Shown: positions 1 through 11,856 of the stretch, in pieces
Layout: every line of letters starts with the position of its first letter
How positions within the stretch are numbered: the first letter of the stretch is position 1
Origin: Adiantum capillus-veneris
Taxonomy: Eukaryota; Streptophyta; Polypodiopsida; Polypodiales; Pteridaceae
Assembly (NCBI GenBank): GCA_014529385.2
Contig: CM043969.1
Location: forward strand, 13,527,446 to 13,591,445
Direction: 5' to 3'
Length of the DNA stretch: 64,000 nt
Notes under the pieces: model-generated
The model's input: only the letters and a program-made list of their open reading frames with translations
Told to the model about the DNA's origin: nothing
The model's database searches: none
Translations under genes and position numbers: made by a program

Positions 1-113
1 TAAATCTCTCACAATTTTCCTCTCTTTCTCTCTCTTCATGAAGCGAGCAGAGTGTCTTTACTCTCTAGCCTTCATCCCATATCTTCGACATGGACCTCAT
101 TTTCAAGTGCGCT

Positions 114-235
114 CTCTCTCTCTCTCTCTCTCTCACGTACAGGAGAGCTTCCATAGCTATGTGTGTGTGTGTGTGTGTGTGTGTTACTGCGTGGAACTGT
201 GAACATGTGAGGCTTTGGTAGGCAAGATCTCTCTC

Positions 236-324
<89 letters not shown>

Positions 325-383
325 CAACAAAGCTTCCATAGCTATTGTGTGTGTCATTGTGTACGTATGAGGCTATGGTAGGC
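114..383. repeat. Duplicated unit of (CT)n, CTTCCATAGCTAT and (GT)n
   Basis: Two related units lie side by side. Each has a long CT run, then a stretch containing CTTCCATAGCTAT, then a GT-rich part, then ATGAGGCTATGGTAGGC or a close variant. The second CT run (about 228-320) is more than 40 dinucleotides long. This looks like a local duplication of a compound microsatellite, and no coding potential is visible in it. Confidence 0.7.
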
Positions 384-515
384 CGCAGGGCTCCATTTGC
401 TATCCTCGAGCCCTAATGTATACAGAGCCAGTCATGGTGCAAGAAGGGGACACAAACCTCTCTCCCCGTCCGTCTCTTGAGATAGCTTGCTACGACGTTA
501 AGACAATCTTCTTCT

Positions 516-518
<3 letters not shown>

Positions 519-607
<89 letters not shown>
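519..607. repeat. (CT)n microsatellite
   Basis: An almost pure run of CT dinucleotides about 89 bp long. The open frame reading Leu-Ser repeats across it is a product of the repeat and not a gene. Confidence 0.9.
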
Positions 608-612
<5 letters not shown>

Positions 613-2789
613 CGTGTGCGGAGTGGGCGTGCTCTCTTCTATCTTCTACCAGTTAATGGTACTGAGCAAGGTCAAGTGGTCGAATGATGCTCTCCGCAGG
701 CCAAGGCAGCTCAATATCTCTGCACCACCCCCTGCAGTATCTCTCCAGCCCAAGGTGAGCAGGGCGACGACCTGAGCTCACGAGGTATAAGTGTTGCGTA
801 TTGTAGTCAAGGTCGCAGAGGAGGGCAAAGAGCTGAGTATGCACGGGACGTAAGCTGCATTGTCTCTCCCTCTCTATCTATCTCTGCTTTGTGTACTCTA
901 TCTCTGCTTTGTGTACATGTTTGTACAGGTGAAAGGGATTTCGGATTACGGGTTGGGAGTGCCAGGCGACTAAGCATGGCTACCTATGCTTCCATGGGGA
1001 TGTGCAGAATTTGGTCGCTGCAGTTCACCCTTTCACTCCCAGCGGATCCAGAGGTCGTTGCAGTTCACCCTTTTCACTCCTAGCAGATCCAGAGGTGTAT
1101 TGTCCGCCTTAGTTTCTATCTCTCTCATTTTGTGAAGGGAGCCCATCCGCTATATTAGCCCGTTCCCTCCATATTGGGCCCTCTGTACAACCACCAATGG
1201 TACTCTGGGTGAGTTTGCCAAGTCTCTAAGTAAGGCATGCACAGTGTGTGGATTTACATCGACAGAGGCTGTTGGGTAGGTGGATGACTTGGTGAACTAG
1301 AATTAATGTCGAGGGGCGGAGGTCAGGGTAGCGCTGACAGGGAAATGGAGGACGTTGGGGGAGCCCGACATGGAGCGAGTTGGGCGAAACAATCGAGATC
1401 AAGGTTGTCTGATAGGTAGCGAGTTGGGCGGCATATGCGTAGGCGGGGGCTCGCTGTGACAATCATACTGAGTCACATTGCAGAGGTACTCTAATCTCTA
1501 GTGCACAACGTCAACAAGGTTACATCTTACAAAGCTGGCAGCTCACAGAATCTTCTTTGCTTGGATATATTACATGGTGTTTTGGTGTATTTTTTTTGAA
1601 TTTCGCATAGGTATCGCTTTAAATCATGTGCAGTTATTAGTGATTGTTGGGGTTCAGCTGTGACCATTCTTCTTCTCATCTGCACTCTCTTCTCAGTCTT
1701 CCTTTGTCATCCATTAGAGTGCAGATGCAATATTTGAGTGATCATGATAAATTGGTTTCCAGACAGTTACTAGGTTTACATTTTATTATCAAAGCGTACA
1801 CATAGCTCTAATAAGAGTGGAAAGGTCGATGAAAATAGTCTGCACGATCTTTTGCTAGATGCTTACACTACAAGTAGTACATTGAAAACAATAATCTGGA
1901 ACAAGATATTGTCCGTAATATTTATGTAGTTCCCTAGTTGCTCGTACTGCTAGAAGCCATTTCTGGATTAGAACTTGTATGTGACTTGATACTGTATCTA
2001 GCAAGAGCCTTGCAATTGGATGCCCTTCAAAAAGATGAAATCTGTAATATATGATGTTTTGTCCATGGAAGATGATATGTCTACGAGCACATAGAAACAT
2101 CAACCTTTGTATCTCAAGTGTTTCAAAGTGCTTCTGATTCTTTCTCAAACATGTCAGTCAGCCTAGTGAATAATCTGTAGAAATAAGAACTGTATTACTC
2201 AGTGATGATGCAAGAAACAAGTTTTGCAAGTAGATTGTAAGTAACAATACTCACAATAGTTTGAAATGTGGTAAACATAGAACCTACATATTGGATTGCA
2301 CACTAACATTTATGTTGTAAGTTATCACCTCTTCATTTTGTTTAATAGATGCCTTTTAATCAAGTTGCAACAGAGGATGTTTTTACATGAAAATAACTTT
2401 GCAGTATGATAAATGTTTTGTTTCTAGTAATGTGATGCTTGTAGAGGCGCAATTCTAAAACATTCTTCATTTTTTAAAACCAGGGCTTTCTCAACTTCTT
2501 GTAATTGTTACAATGGTCTCACGTTTGAGTTTTGAGAGAGTATTTGTATGCTTGTGTAGTTCAATAATCCATGTGTTTCATAGCTTAATTATATGAGTTT
2601 CACAAGTACAACAAAGTGGCAACATGTACAGTTAATGTGCGATAGAGGTCAAGTTACGATTGTAGTTGAGAGCTTGAGAACGAGAGGGAGACCCCAATTC
2701 CTAGTCCACGCTTGCACATCATTCTCTAGAGCGATAGGCTTTGCCCACTCGCACTTTTGCTCTCATACAAACATACATGTTGCGCTCTC

Positions 2790-2790
<1 letters not shown>
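608..2790. other. Intergenic DNA without recognisable genes
   Basis: Only short open frames with no recognisable domains occur here. Two small tandem duplications are visible: a roughly 20-bp unit (TATCTCTGCTTTGTGTAC) at about 878-917 and a roughly 40-bp unit at about 1018-1098 containing GCAGTTCACCC and GATCCAGAGGT twice. I see no transposon ends or RNA genes in it. Confidence 0.5.
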
Positions 2791-2839
<49 letters not shown>

Positions 2840-2960
2840 CAATAGGATATCCATTGAGGTAGACTTGCATTCTCTTCTAGTTGTGTGAGCTCTCTCTCAA
2901 CTTTCAATAGTTTGATATCCAGTGAGGTAGATTTGCTTTCTCTTCTAATTGAGTGAGTGA
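2791..2960. repeat. (CT)n tract followed by a 70-bp duplication
   Basis: A (CT)n run at about 2791-2834 is followed by two diverged copies of a 70-bp unit. Each copy begins GATATCCA, then GTGAGGTAGA or TTGAGGTAGA, then a TTCTCTTCTA block (about 2846-2887 and 2916-2958). No gene is present. Confidence 0.6.
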
Positions 2961-3224
2961 GTGAGAGAGAGAGCACAATAATGTAGTTGTTGGTGTCCCT
3001 TGCATGCATTACAAACACAAGAGACCTAGACGCTAGAGTTGTCAAGGGCTTCAATTCGCCTTCATAGCACCACAAGAGCAAGCAAGCAGGTGAGACAATA
3101 GACCACTGCTGAATCCACACACATCTATCCAAGATGGAGAGAAAGCAAAACTTTTCTGACTACTATTTTAAATTGTTACGATGGACTCTCAAGGCCAAGT
3201 GTCCAACATGGAGAGAGAAAGCAA

Positions 3225-3316
3225 GACTGCTTTGGCTACTTTTTTAAATTGCAATGGTGGACTTTAATTTGACTGCTTTGGCTACTTTTTTAAATTGCAA
3301 TGGTGGACTTTTCACC
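3225..3316. repeat. 46-bp tandem duplication
   Basis: The block beginning GACTGCTTTGGCTAC and ending near GGTGGACTTT occurs twice in direct succession, at 3225-3270 and 3271-3316, nearly identical. A weaker third relative precedes it at about 3155-3200. Confidence 0.75.
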
Positions 3317-5499
3317 TTTCACCCTTTCTCTCTCTCAAGTGCAGGCCTGGTGATTTTATCACTTGTTTGGTTCAAAGTTTACCAGCCCATGTATATATGG
3401 TGTGCTCGCTTTTCTCCACTTTTTAGGGTGCTATGGTTGCTTGTACAATGATGAGCAATGCCAATCTTTGATGTATGTTCATGTCCATGCAAGTATTAAA
3501 GCTGCTTCAAGGAGCATCTAGGTGGAACCTTAAAAACTTGAGCTCATTGGCACTTGTTTGATGAAAGATCAACGCATTTCAAAGCTTGAATTTGGTCATC
3601 ATGTAAGGAAAACCCGGACACCTAGTAGTCGAATTAATGAGTGTGTAAAATGTAAGCTAAAAAATACGCTCCCATAAGAGATCGCATGTTAACAATGCAA
3701 GAGAGTGACAGAGCAACAAGAAGAGCTAGCTCATGGAAGCTCGAGTTTTGAACACTCGGAAGGGGGTGGTTGATGGATGGATATTCGAGATGGGAGAAGG
3801 ACGGCTAAAACCAGTTCGAGGCTTTTTGTGGGAACTAACTTCAGGTTTATTTTTAATGAGGCAAATAATGCGTTTTTCTATTGGGTTGCAGTAATCAACG
3901 AGATGGGACTTCACGTGCAGAAGCCGCCAAGAAGAAAAGGGGCGAGAGAGAGCATACAGAAGAGGGGGGAGCAGGTAAGAAAGGGGAGCCGTAATTAGCA
4001 GGAGACTCATCACGGAAGAGCAGAGCCGGGTTGCAGCTGGCACATACCTGGGGAAGGGGTGGGCAGCTTGGAGAGCTCTGTTATAAGAGAAGAAGGCTCA
4101 AGAACCAGGGAGATTAAGGGGGCGTCGGCCCATGAGGGGAGGGCTGCAAAATCTGGGGCTCCACAACGCTGTAGAAGCTTTAAGCGAGCCACCATAGCGT
4201 GAGCAGGTAGAGAGGGGCTCTGGATGCCAGTACACGCAGGTGAAGGGGGAAGCGCACTACAGGAGCATAGGAGGAGGTTCAGACAGAGAAGAGGCTGGCC
4301 AACAGCTGTGGAGGGAGGTCTATACAAAGGACAAAGAGCTGAGAGGATTGATAGTACTGTCTACAACAATGATCATCACGGGCCGCCATCGAGGAGAGGT
4401 ACGCGCAGCTAGCTAGCCACAAGGTGGGAGACGAGGAAGGAGAGCTTGAAGGGAGGCACGCTCGCTGAAACGAGCTCAGGGTGACGCGATTCTGGTAAGG
4501 CCTAAGCGTTCATCTTGTATTTGCGAGTTCGACTGCACTCGTATGGCGGTCCATGCCAAGAATGGTTAGCTAGAAGGGTGTTGCAGGGCCACTGTGCAGC
4601 AAAGTAAGCGACCAAGGGGTTTGTGCTTGGAGTTTCAAGAGAGAGAAGGGGCATCGGGTGCCAAAAGTGCTAACGAAAGGAGGGACCGCACCTCAGAGGT
4701 GTGGTGATTCAAGCTTTGAGGTGGCCAGCCGGTTGAAGCAAGAGAAAGCTTGCAAAGCGGAGCAGCAATGGAGGTAAGCGGCCAAGGAAAGCCATAAGTG
4801 GATGCACAGCATTAAAGAATGGGATAGCCGAATATCTACAAGAGCATCCAGCGGGATTTTCATAAGAGCTAGGGATTAAACAAACTTGTGACGGCTCACG
4901 GGTGCCCTCGTCCACTAGAATAAGAAAGCGGACTCACTTTTTACTAAAAAGCATGAAAAGCTAAAAATAACGTGAAAAGCGCTCGAAAAGCATATTTTTA
5001 CAAAATTGAACCATAACTTCCTCATAACTTGTAGGTTAAAGATCCGGCTCTATTTTTTTGCAAAAAAACATATAAAAGCATGAAAAGTTAAAAAAGCTCT
5101 TTTTTTCAAAACTGAATCAAACATTTGTTTGACATAGTGGAACATGGAAACGACCTTTCTTTTCACTTTAGAACCTTACAATACAATCAAACAAGCATTT
5201 TAAAATCAAAATCTAAAAAAACGGACATTAAAATCAATTTTCCTTCTTTTTAAAAGAGACCCAAAATTTTGGGATCTTATATATTCCCTTAGGAACTACA
5301 AAACTAGACAACACCATGAGCAAACCCAAAAAAAACCACTACCACATGTACAAGACTCTACTCCTGCTTCTACTACCAAACCTCAAGTGGGCTGTCCCAA
5401 CCCCCTGCATAGCTTGACCTCCTGGATCAAATACGTGAATTTGCTCTCTTATATACATTTGCACCCCATTTTGGGTCACATCCTCTAATAATGATGCTC
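3317..5499. other. Intergenic DNA without recognisable genes
   Basis: This stretch of about 2.2 kb has G/A-rich DNA up to about 4.9 kb and then an A/T-rich part containing repeated GCATGAAAAG words (about 4950-5100). Short open frames overlap on both strands without domain similarity that I can recognise. Confidence 0.4.
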
Positions 5500-5667
5500 A
5501 AAGTTGCTACTGCATGGGAAAAAATTCAGGTTTAACTTTTATCGGCAATGAGTAGCTCTTGGCCAAGATGCTCGCAGATGACTCCCTCCTCTTCTTGAAA
5601 TCCTACTCTCAGGTACTTAGGAAGCTGCTAGAGATTGTGGAAATGTTTGATGTGGCTTCGGGGTGAA

Positions 5668-5836
5668 AGTGTAGTATTGAGAAGTCTAGACTAATCCCCT
5701 TGACGAAAAATGACTCATTTGACCCATCAATCTAGTCTAGGGAGATTGTGTAGTATTGAGAAGTCTAGACTAATCTCTCTGACGAAAAATGACTCATTTG
5801 ACCCATCAATCTAGTCTAGGGAGATTGTGTCTAAAG
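5668..5836 (+). repeat. Tandem duplication inside the LINE RT remnant
   Basis: A block of about 86 bp containing GAAGTCTAGACTAATC, GACGAAAAATGACTC and CTAGTCTAGGGAGATTGTGT occurs twice head to tail with few differences. It duplicates part of the decayed reverse transcriptase frame. Confidence 0.8.
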
Positions 5837-7396
5837 GAAGGATATTTTGACATCTGGGCGCCCCTTGGGAGTAGGTGTTACTCGCAAGAAAAGGTTCCAG
5901 TGGGTCTTGGAAAAGATTTAAAGAAAAATGAGAAGGTGGGAGTATGTGTTGCTTCCCTTCCCGCCTTCCCGAGTCGGATCAAAGTGATCAATTCATTTAT
6001 GCTTTCTTATATTGCTTTCACCAGCCCACTCCTCAAAATAGCCAAATGTAACTAGAAGGAGTTTTTGAAACTTATCAAAATATTATGGACGAACAACACT
6101 AAAGCCTCATTGCCATGGCAATGGGCCAAGTGAGAAGTTATCGCTCGACCGATGATCCAAGGTGGCCTCACAATTCTCAACCTTGTTGTTCATGTTGAGG
6201 CCCTGTGTGCCAAGTTTGTGGTATCAATCGCAAAACAAGCCCAGGCTTGCGCTATCATGACCAAAGCTATGATAGACAAGGCAAAACTTTGCTTTGAAGG
6301 TGGTCAGGGGAAAGGGATCGAGGTGCAAACTTTTAGCCCCCTCGAGGTGGTCTAGCTTGAGTTTGGGTGGCATCATAGGGTTGGTCCGAAAGTGCAATAG
6401 AGAAACATGGATACCGGAATGGGGTGAATGAACTAGATACTTCCATAACTCCATCTCGCACTAGTCCCCTTGGCTGTCTGTGGGTGTGGTTCTGAAGCCT
6501 TATTGGTGAGAGATTGCAGGAAGGGTAAACAATAAAGTACTCCAACAATTGATCCACTTCTAGGATGGAAACAACAAGTGCTGGAAATCCTCTCACCAGT
6601 TGGTTGCTCATTTTCAACTAAATGAAATTGAGAGGCTACTTATCAATAGATCTATAGAAGGCCATGAAAATATTCTGATGCCGATCTGGGAATCTACCTT
6701 TGAGTGAAAAGCTTGGAAATGACCCATGAGTAGCCAATTCTTCCAACCTCATACCAAGGGCATCTACCAAGCACTAATGTACAAGGGCAATTGGTTTGCC
6801 CCTTTGAACATATAGTGGAAGAAACAATGGTAAAAAACTCAATGATTTGAGGATACGAAGAACATTCAAAATCCACAGTGGCCTCATTTTATGAAGGTAT
6901 TTATGTGGAAGGTGCTATGGGGGGCTTTGCCAATAGGCGTCAAGATTTAGGAGCGTGATATCGGGGCTTATAGATGTTCAGGGTGCAGATTGGGAAGCAA
7001 AGACCTCACCCACCTTTTGATGGAATGCCCGGCTATTAGACGCCTTGTAGGGAAGGCATGCAAATGGATACAAAGAATTTGGAAGATTAGCTATTTCAAG
7101 AAGGATCTCCGCCTTGGTGGGAAACAATTTTGAAGTCGTGCACTTCTTATCTATACTCAAATTGTGAGATAATGTTTCTTCAGTATTATCTAGAAGGCCA
7201 AGAATTTACGTGTATTTGATAACGACCTCTTTGTGGCTAGCTTCTTAGAGATTGTACGAGAAAGTAAGGGGATAGTATATGTGATAGGTAAAAGGCAAAA
7301 CTCAAATGATTGGCTTAGGGAGATCCTCGCCATCTGCTCAAGCCTTGTTGTGTAAAGGATTGGGATTTTGGTAATAATATGTTATTTGGTCCGTCT

Positions 7397-7478
7397 GTTG
7401 TAACCATCCGCCCCTCAATGCTAGGATGAGCTTGAGTGTTGTAACCATCCGCCCCTCAAGGCTCGGATGAGCTTGAGG
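7397..7478 (+). repeat. 41-bp tandem repeat in LINE 3' UTR
   Basis: The block GTTGTAACCATCCGCCCCTC, ending in GGATGAGCTTGAG, is present twice just before the LINE A-rich tail. The two copies differ by about two bases. Confidence 0.75.
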
Positions 7479-7789
7479 CTCATCTGTATTTTTCTTAGTG
7501 TCATTTTAATACAATCTCTCACAATTGTGAATTTTGCAAAAAAAGAAAAAAAAAAGGGGGGGGGGGGGATGTAGAAATTTCTTTCATTGTCTTAGATTGT
7601 TGTATCCGAATTTGAGAGTAGGTATTTAAGGAATGTAGATGATGCCCTTCTTGTCCTAGGGAAATTTCTCAGACTTTAATGGCAATGTTGATGTTTGGTA
7701 TGCTCAAAGTTATGCTGTCAATGTAGGGCATTGATAAGACTCTTTCACTTGGCATGTTAAAGGGGTGACTCATACAAGAGAGGAATAAG

Positions 7790-7932
7790 CAAACCCAAGT
7801 AGGCCCACCCAATTTTTGAAAGTGGGTTGATTAAGAGGAATCTGGCGAGATGCTCTTGCAGATTTGAGGCGAAAAGAGGGAGGAAAGAGAGAGAATGGAT
7901 TCTCTTATGGAGGGGAAGGAGGGCACATGGCA

Positions 7933-7986
<54 letters not shown>

Positions 7987-8121
7987 CAGAGTCCATACGT
8001 CAAAACAGAGATTTTTTGCATCTTCTTTGTGTTGTAGGTAGAGCGAAAAACAGTCCATGCAGATCTTATACCAGGCAAGCTGGGTCGTAACATGGGGAGA
8101 GAGAGAGAGAGAGAGAGAAAG
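7790..8121. repeat. Dispersed CCCAATTTTTGAAAG repeat with (GA)n tail
   Basis: A block with CCCAATTTTTGAAAG, GGGTTGATTAAGAGGAATC and GGCGAGATG runs into (GA)n tracts at about 7936-7983 and 8098-8121. Related blocks recur at about 10,735-10,880 and 11,225-11,400, each preceded by GAGATTCC and followed by GA-rich DNA. It is probably a fragment family of an unidentified repeat element. The (GA)n open frames are repeat artefacts. Confidence 0.5.
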
Positions 8122-8482
8122 AGAGTTTTCTTGCCATAAGAAAAAGGGAGAGAGAGAGAGTGGTATACCCAGAGTGAGGAAAGCAATGCCAAGCTAAGGG
8201 AGAAGGGGGATCTATGTGCAAAGGTGATGATGCGTCAAGAAGCACAATTGGTAGCCTTTGTATGCTCAGTTATTGTACGAGGAGGAGATGGTGCATCCAC
8301 CAGAAGATGCAGACAGACAAAAATGCGATCTTAGCTTTGGCCCTCCTGTCAATCAATCTATGTAATGCAAAATCGTTTTGAGCCTTGACGCTCTTAACTT
8401 GCCAGGTCTATTGAGGGAGAGTCTGCAATGCTGCAATCTGGGCCCAGTGGAACTCTGCAGCAGCACTCTATGTGTGGTTGCG

Positions 8483-8514
<32 letters not shown>

Positions 8515-9001
8515 GTTGCAGGGGAGGCTCTGATGTAGCCTGTGAAGAGATTGTTATCAAGGTGTAACCAATATGGCTCATTAATGGCAACCAGCTATGT
8601 TATGAGCATTGTAATTAAGGTATGCAGGGCCAGGCTCTGCAATGATGGAGGCAAAGGCAACAATCACGAGGTGTGAGGATTGTGCAGGCTCGATGGTGGC
8701 TACTCATGTGCAATCTATTTTCCCTTCAGTGTGGGTGAGGATGACAACGTGCTATGTCCTTGAGTGGAGCCTCGTGCAAGTGATAGAGAGCTTCTCTTTG
8801 TGCTGTTGTGGACAAACGATGTGGATGTCGGACAAAATGCGTAGGGTGTGGAAGGATTGGCACGTGAATCAAAGCTGTGAGACTTTTCTTTTAGATTTGC
8901 GAGATTCCATCGGAATCTTGAAGAGAAATTAATTGCGTTCTAGAATTTTAGACCTGGTAGGCAGCCAAAATGACTTTTTCAAAAGCCATTAATTAATTAG
9001 T
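8122..9001. other. Intergenic DNA without recognisable genes
   Basis: A (CT)n run lies at about 8485-8512. The open frame at 8642-8932 (96 aa) has no recognisable motif. I cannot support a gene here. Confidence 0.4.
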
Positions 9002-9027
9002 TGGGGGGGGGGGGGGGGGGGGGGGGG
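9002..9027. repeat. Poly(G) tract
   Basis: About 26 consecutive G residues follow TTAATTAATTAGTT. Other poly(G) tracts occur at about 7558-7569, 10,546-10,565 and 30,810-30,829. Confidence 0.85.
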
Positions 9028-9124
9028 AGAAAGGAAAAGGGAAGGGTGGGGAAAAAAAGGGAAAAGAGAAGGGGGAGGGAGGAGTGTATTCTTTTTTTTA
9101 ATGGCTCAAAGGGGCTCAAGGACT

Positions 9125-9195
9125 CGCGTAGGCATATAGCCTAGTGGTTAAGGTTGAGTTTCATACTATATACGTGATGTGTTCAAATCTTACTT
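9125..9195 (+). repeat. tRNA-like SINE head (candidate)
   Basis: TAGCCTAGTGGTTAAGG (about 9137-9153) resembles a tRNA A box, and GTGTTCAAATC (about 9178-9188) resembles a B box at suitable spacing. No full cloverleaf or CCA-adjacent acceptor stem is evident, so a tRNA-derived SINE fragment is more likely than a tRNA gene. The body and tail of the element cannot be delimited. Confidence 0.4.
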
Positions 9196-9325
9196 ATTAA
9201 GATTGATTTTAAATGGTGACGTGCATGGACATGCTAATTAGAGATGCTAAAGCATCTTGGAGAGATTCTATGTAATGAAAAACAAAAGTAGTCTTGACAT
9301 GTTTGGCACCATGTCTCCCACGTTG

Positions 9326-9433
9326 CTCATGGTTCATTTCTATCTAGAGCCTACCAAACGTATTAGAGATTGGTTCATACTCATGGTTCATTTCTATCTA
9401 GAGCCTACCAAACGTATTAGAGATTGGTTCATA
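9326..9433 (+). repeat. 54-bp perfect tandem duplication
   Basis: A 54-bp block beginning CTCATGGTTCATTTC and ending AGATTGGTTCATA is present twice without visible differences, so it is a recent duplication. It keeps an open frame (an 18-residue unit repeated twice), but I see no evidence that this frame is a gene. Confidence 0.85.
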
Positions 9434-9704
9434 CGTATCCTATGTTTTGACATTATATTTGCTCAAGTAGTCCACCTTCCAGAAATCACCTATCACATCA
9501 TGTGCATTCAAGAGGTATTTTCAAAATCCCTCTCTCCCTCTTGGGACTAAATGACACCTATATTGAATGCACGGTGGAGTAATGGGATCGACGGTCGAGA
9601 CTCTGGGGCAGGATCTCGAGGCACACTAAACCCGACCAACGAAAAAATGAGGCACGCCGTCAAAAAGACGAGGCGCATTAAACATGGCCAATGGAAAAAA
9701 CAAA

Positions 9705-9780
9705 GCGCGGTGCGACGATTTGAACCCAAAACCTGGCCGTCCAAGTTTAGGGTCACATAGGCTAACCACTTCACCCGCGC
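9705..9780 (-). repeat. tRNA-like SINE head (candidate), minus strand
   Basis: On the minus strand GTGAAGTGGTTAGCC resembles an A box and GGGTTCAAATC (complement of 9716-9726) a B box. The outer ends GCGCGG (9705-9710) and CCGCGC (9775-9780) could pair as a 6-bp acceptor-like stem. The T arm does not pair well, so a functional tRNA is unlikely. A tRNA-derived SINE running to about 9540 is possible. Confidence 0.4.
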
Positions 9781-9789
9781 ACGCATTGT

Positions 9790-11484
9790 GTATTCACATC
9801 CCTTTTTACAACATTATATTATAAAATAATATACATTTTCCAAGCTATCCAAGATTAATGCGTGTCAAGGTTTAGTTTTTGATTTGATTTTTAGGACTGA
9901 GATCTTCTCAAATTTCGCGCGTGAGCTTCTCCGCCTTTGATCCCATTGTCTCTCCCTCTTAAATATAAGTGTTACTTAGTCCGGAGGCTCTCTCCCCCCA
10001 AGAAAACCAAAAAAAAAAAAACAAATGTGTGCGCACACAAGTATGCTCACGTGCATATATACTTCAACATACATGACCCCTTTTCTTTCACAAATCTATA
10101 CTTTTTGTTCAAATTTCTAAATTTTTTTGACACTTCTTATAAATGTAACTATGCAACTCACTTTAAGTTCAATAAAACCCCTTACAATAAACTTGCATAC
10201 TACATGACTACATGCCTCCCCCTGGGGTGCGGGTGTTCAGGGGGGTGCGGGTGTTGTTTGAGACCCAACCTTGCATAATAAAAACTACAAAACAAGGATC
10301 TTTGTAGTTCAAACATTGATCTTGTGTAGATGAAATGTCTCCCACAATGTTTACCTAAATAGATAGTACCAACGTTTTTATTAAATGGAATCTAAAGAGA
10401 TCCCGGGCACAAAAAAAAAAGGAAAGCGGAGTTTGCGTTGGAATGAAAGTTCTCTTTTATATCAAATGAAACTTTAAAAGTATAAACTTCTTGAGTTGAA
10501 AGAGCGAAGAAAGTAAAAGGGGAGGGTGATGGAAAAGAGAAAAAGGAGGGGGGGGGGGGGGGGGGACCTCAATCTTCTTAAAGAAAAATGCTCAAGGCCA
10601 CTACAAAGACCACCACAAGCTTGTAAACTAGTGGTTTAGCTTGACTCTCATTGATTCAACTCGATGAGTTCAATCAGTGAAAGTTAAAATTATGGGTGGT
10701 TTTGTGTTAGCCTTTGAAATGGAGAGTAGATGGAGTAGCTTGTGGAGATTCCATTTAAAGAATTGAAAGTAGAACGAAATAGGCGTGCCCAATTTTCAAG
10801 CACATCTCATTAAAAAGAATCAAGCAAGATTTGTCGACTCTAGATTGAGGCGAGAGAAAAGGCAAGGAAAGGGTGACGTGAGGGTGGTCAGGTGGCGCGA
10901 ATAACGCAGATAGACAGAGTGGGATATTTCATATTTGCTTGTCGATCAGAATTGTAGATTCAATTGTGTCTGTCTGTGGTGTACGCGCCCGTTGAGTCTA
11001 ACGGCTGCGTCTCTCATAGCGCAAGGCATGGTGTGCGCTCCTTTGGGCAATCACAGCTCTGTGGTTTCTCGCACAGTTGGGCGCATCGCGGAGGAGGGTT
11101 TGGATCGGAGCTGCAGCACACCTTCATATCAATGTTGTTGGGCAGAGGTCGCCATCGGAGATGGAGGGCACAGGTCGACGCAGGGAAGAGAGAGGAGAGA
11201 GAGGGGCCATTTTTGGCGGGGCCTTCTTTTTGGCGGGGGGGATCTAGTGAGATTCCCCTTAATGGGAGCGTAGAGCGATTAGAGTAGGGAGCCCCAATTT
11301 TGGAAGCATGTTGATTAATAGGAATCTTGGTAGGTGATGTTGAAGTTTTGAGGGAAAAGGGGGGTGGAGGGGCACGTGGTGGAGAGAGGAGAGGAGAGAG
11401 GAGGTAGATTTTTTGCAAGGCGGGCCAGAGGGCAAACTCGCAGAGTGCTGAGAAAGAAGGGCACGACGACATAGCTCGCTATCG

Positions 11485-11557
<73 letters not shown>

Positions 11558-11787
11558 TGAGCTTGCCGTCTGTTGTCTGTGAGAGCTGGCAGCAAGCAAG
11601 CTCGCATGTCGAGATCGCAGCGATGGCGAGGGAAGAGAGAGGAGAGAGGAGAGAGAGGAGCGACGGCATCTTGTGAGATTCCGGTTAATGGGGCATCTGA
11701 CCGAGTAGCCTCTTTATATATTGATGTCACTTAGTGTATTTGAACTTGTGTACATATGATGAGAGAGATCAATATAATCTATCAACC

Positions 11788-11790
<3 letters not shown>
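9790..11790. other. Intergenic DNA with GA microsatellites
   Basis: This stretch includes poly(G) at about 10,546-10,565 and (GA)n at about 11,488-11,553. Two further copies of the dispersed block with CCCAATTTT and GATTAAT-like words lie at about 10,735-10,880 and 11,225-11,400. The open frames of 80-152 aa overlap on both strands and are rich in repeat-coded Leu/Ser, so none is annotated as a gene. Confidence 0.4.

Positions 11791-11853
<63 letters not shown>
11791..11853. repeat. (CT)n(CA)n microsatellite, insertion site of the Ty3 element
   Basis: About 15 CT dinucleotides are followed directly by about 16 CA dinucleotides. The 5' LTR begins at the end of this tract. A second CA run (57,013-57,051) begins directly after the 3' LTR, so the two runs look like halves of one original microsatellite split by the insertion. 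Confidence 0.8.

Positions 11854-11856
<3 letters not shown>

Larger units (their letters stand above)
5500..7552 (+). pseudogene. Truncated LINE (non-LTR retrotransposon): RT and zf-RVT remnant
   Basis: The conceptual product in broken frames is the C-terminal half of a plant LINE ORF2. At 5557-5605 the frame reads LLAKMLADDSLLFLKS, which matches the ADD catalytic box of non-LTR reverse transcriptase. It is followed by blocks such as VASGVK and IEKSRLIPLT. At about 6895-7080 it reads FMWKVLWGALPIG, then CSGC, then HLLMEC, the zinc-binding zf-RVT domain that ends many plant LINE ORF2 proteins. Several stops and frame changes break it. The 3' end carries ATTTTAATACAATC and an A-rich tail at about 7538-7552, as expected of a 5'-truncated LINE insertion. 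The 5' boundary is not clear. A duplication inside the RT part (5668-5836) is a later event. Confidence 0.75.

Noticed and set aside
519-775. Open frames across (CT)n, such as the 119-aa Leu/Ser repeat frame and similar frames at 7.8-8.2, 11.3-11.7, 42.8-43.3 and 59.1-59.6 kb
   Set aside because: They exist on several frames and both strands at once, and consist of dinucleotide-repeat codons. No start context, domain or splice evidence supports them.
9705-9780. Functional tRNA gene on the minus strand
   Set aside because: The A and B boxes are acceptable, but the T arm and anticodon arm do not pair into a cloverleaf.
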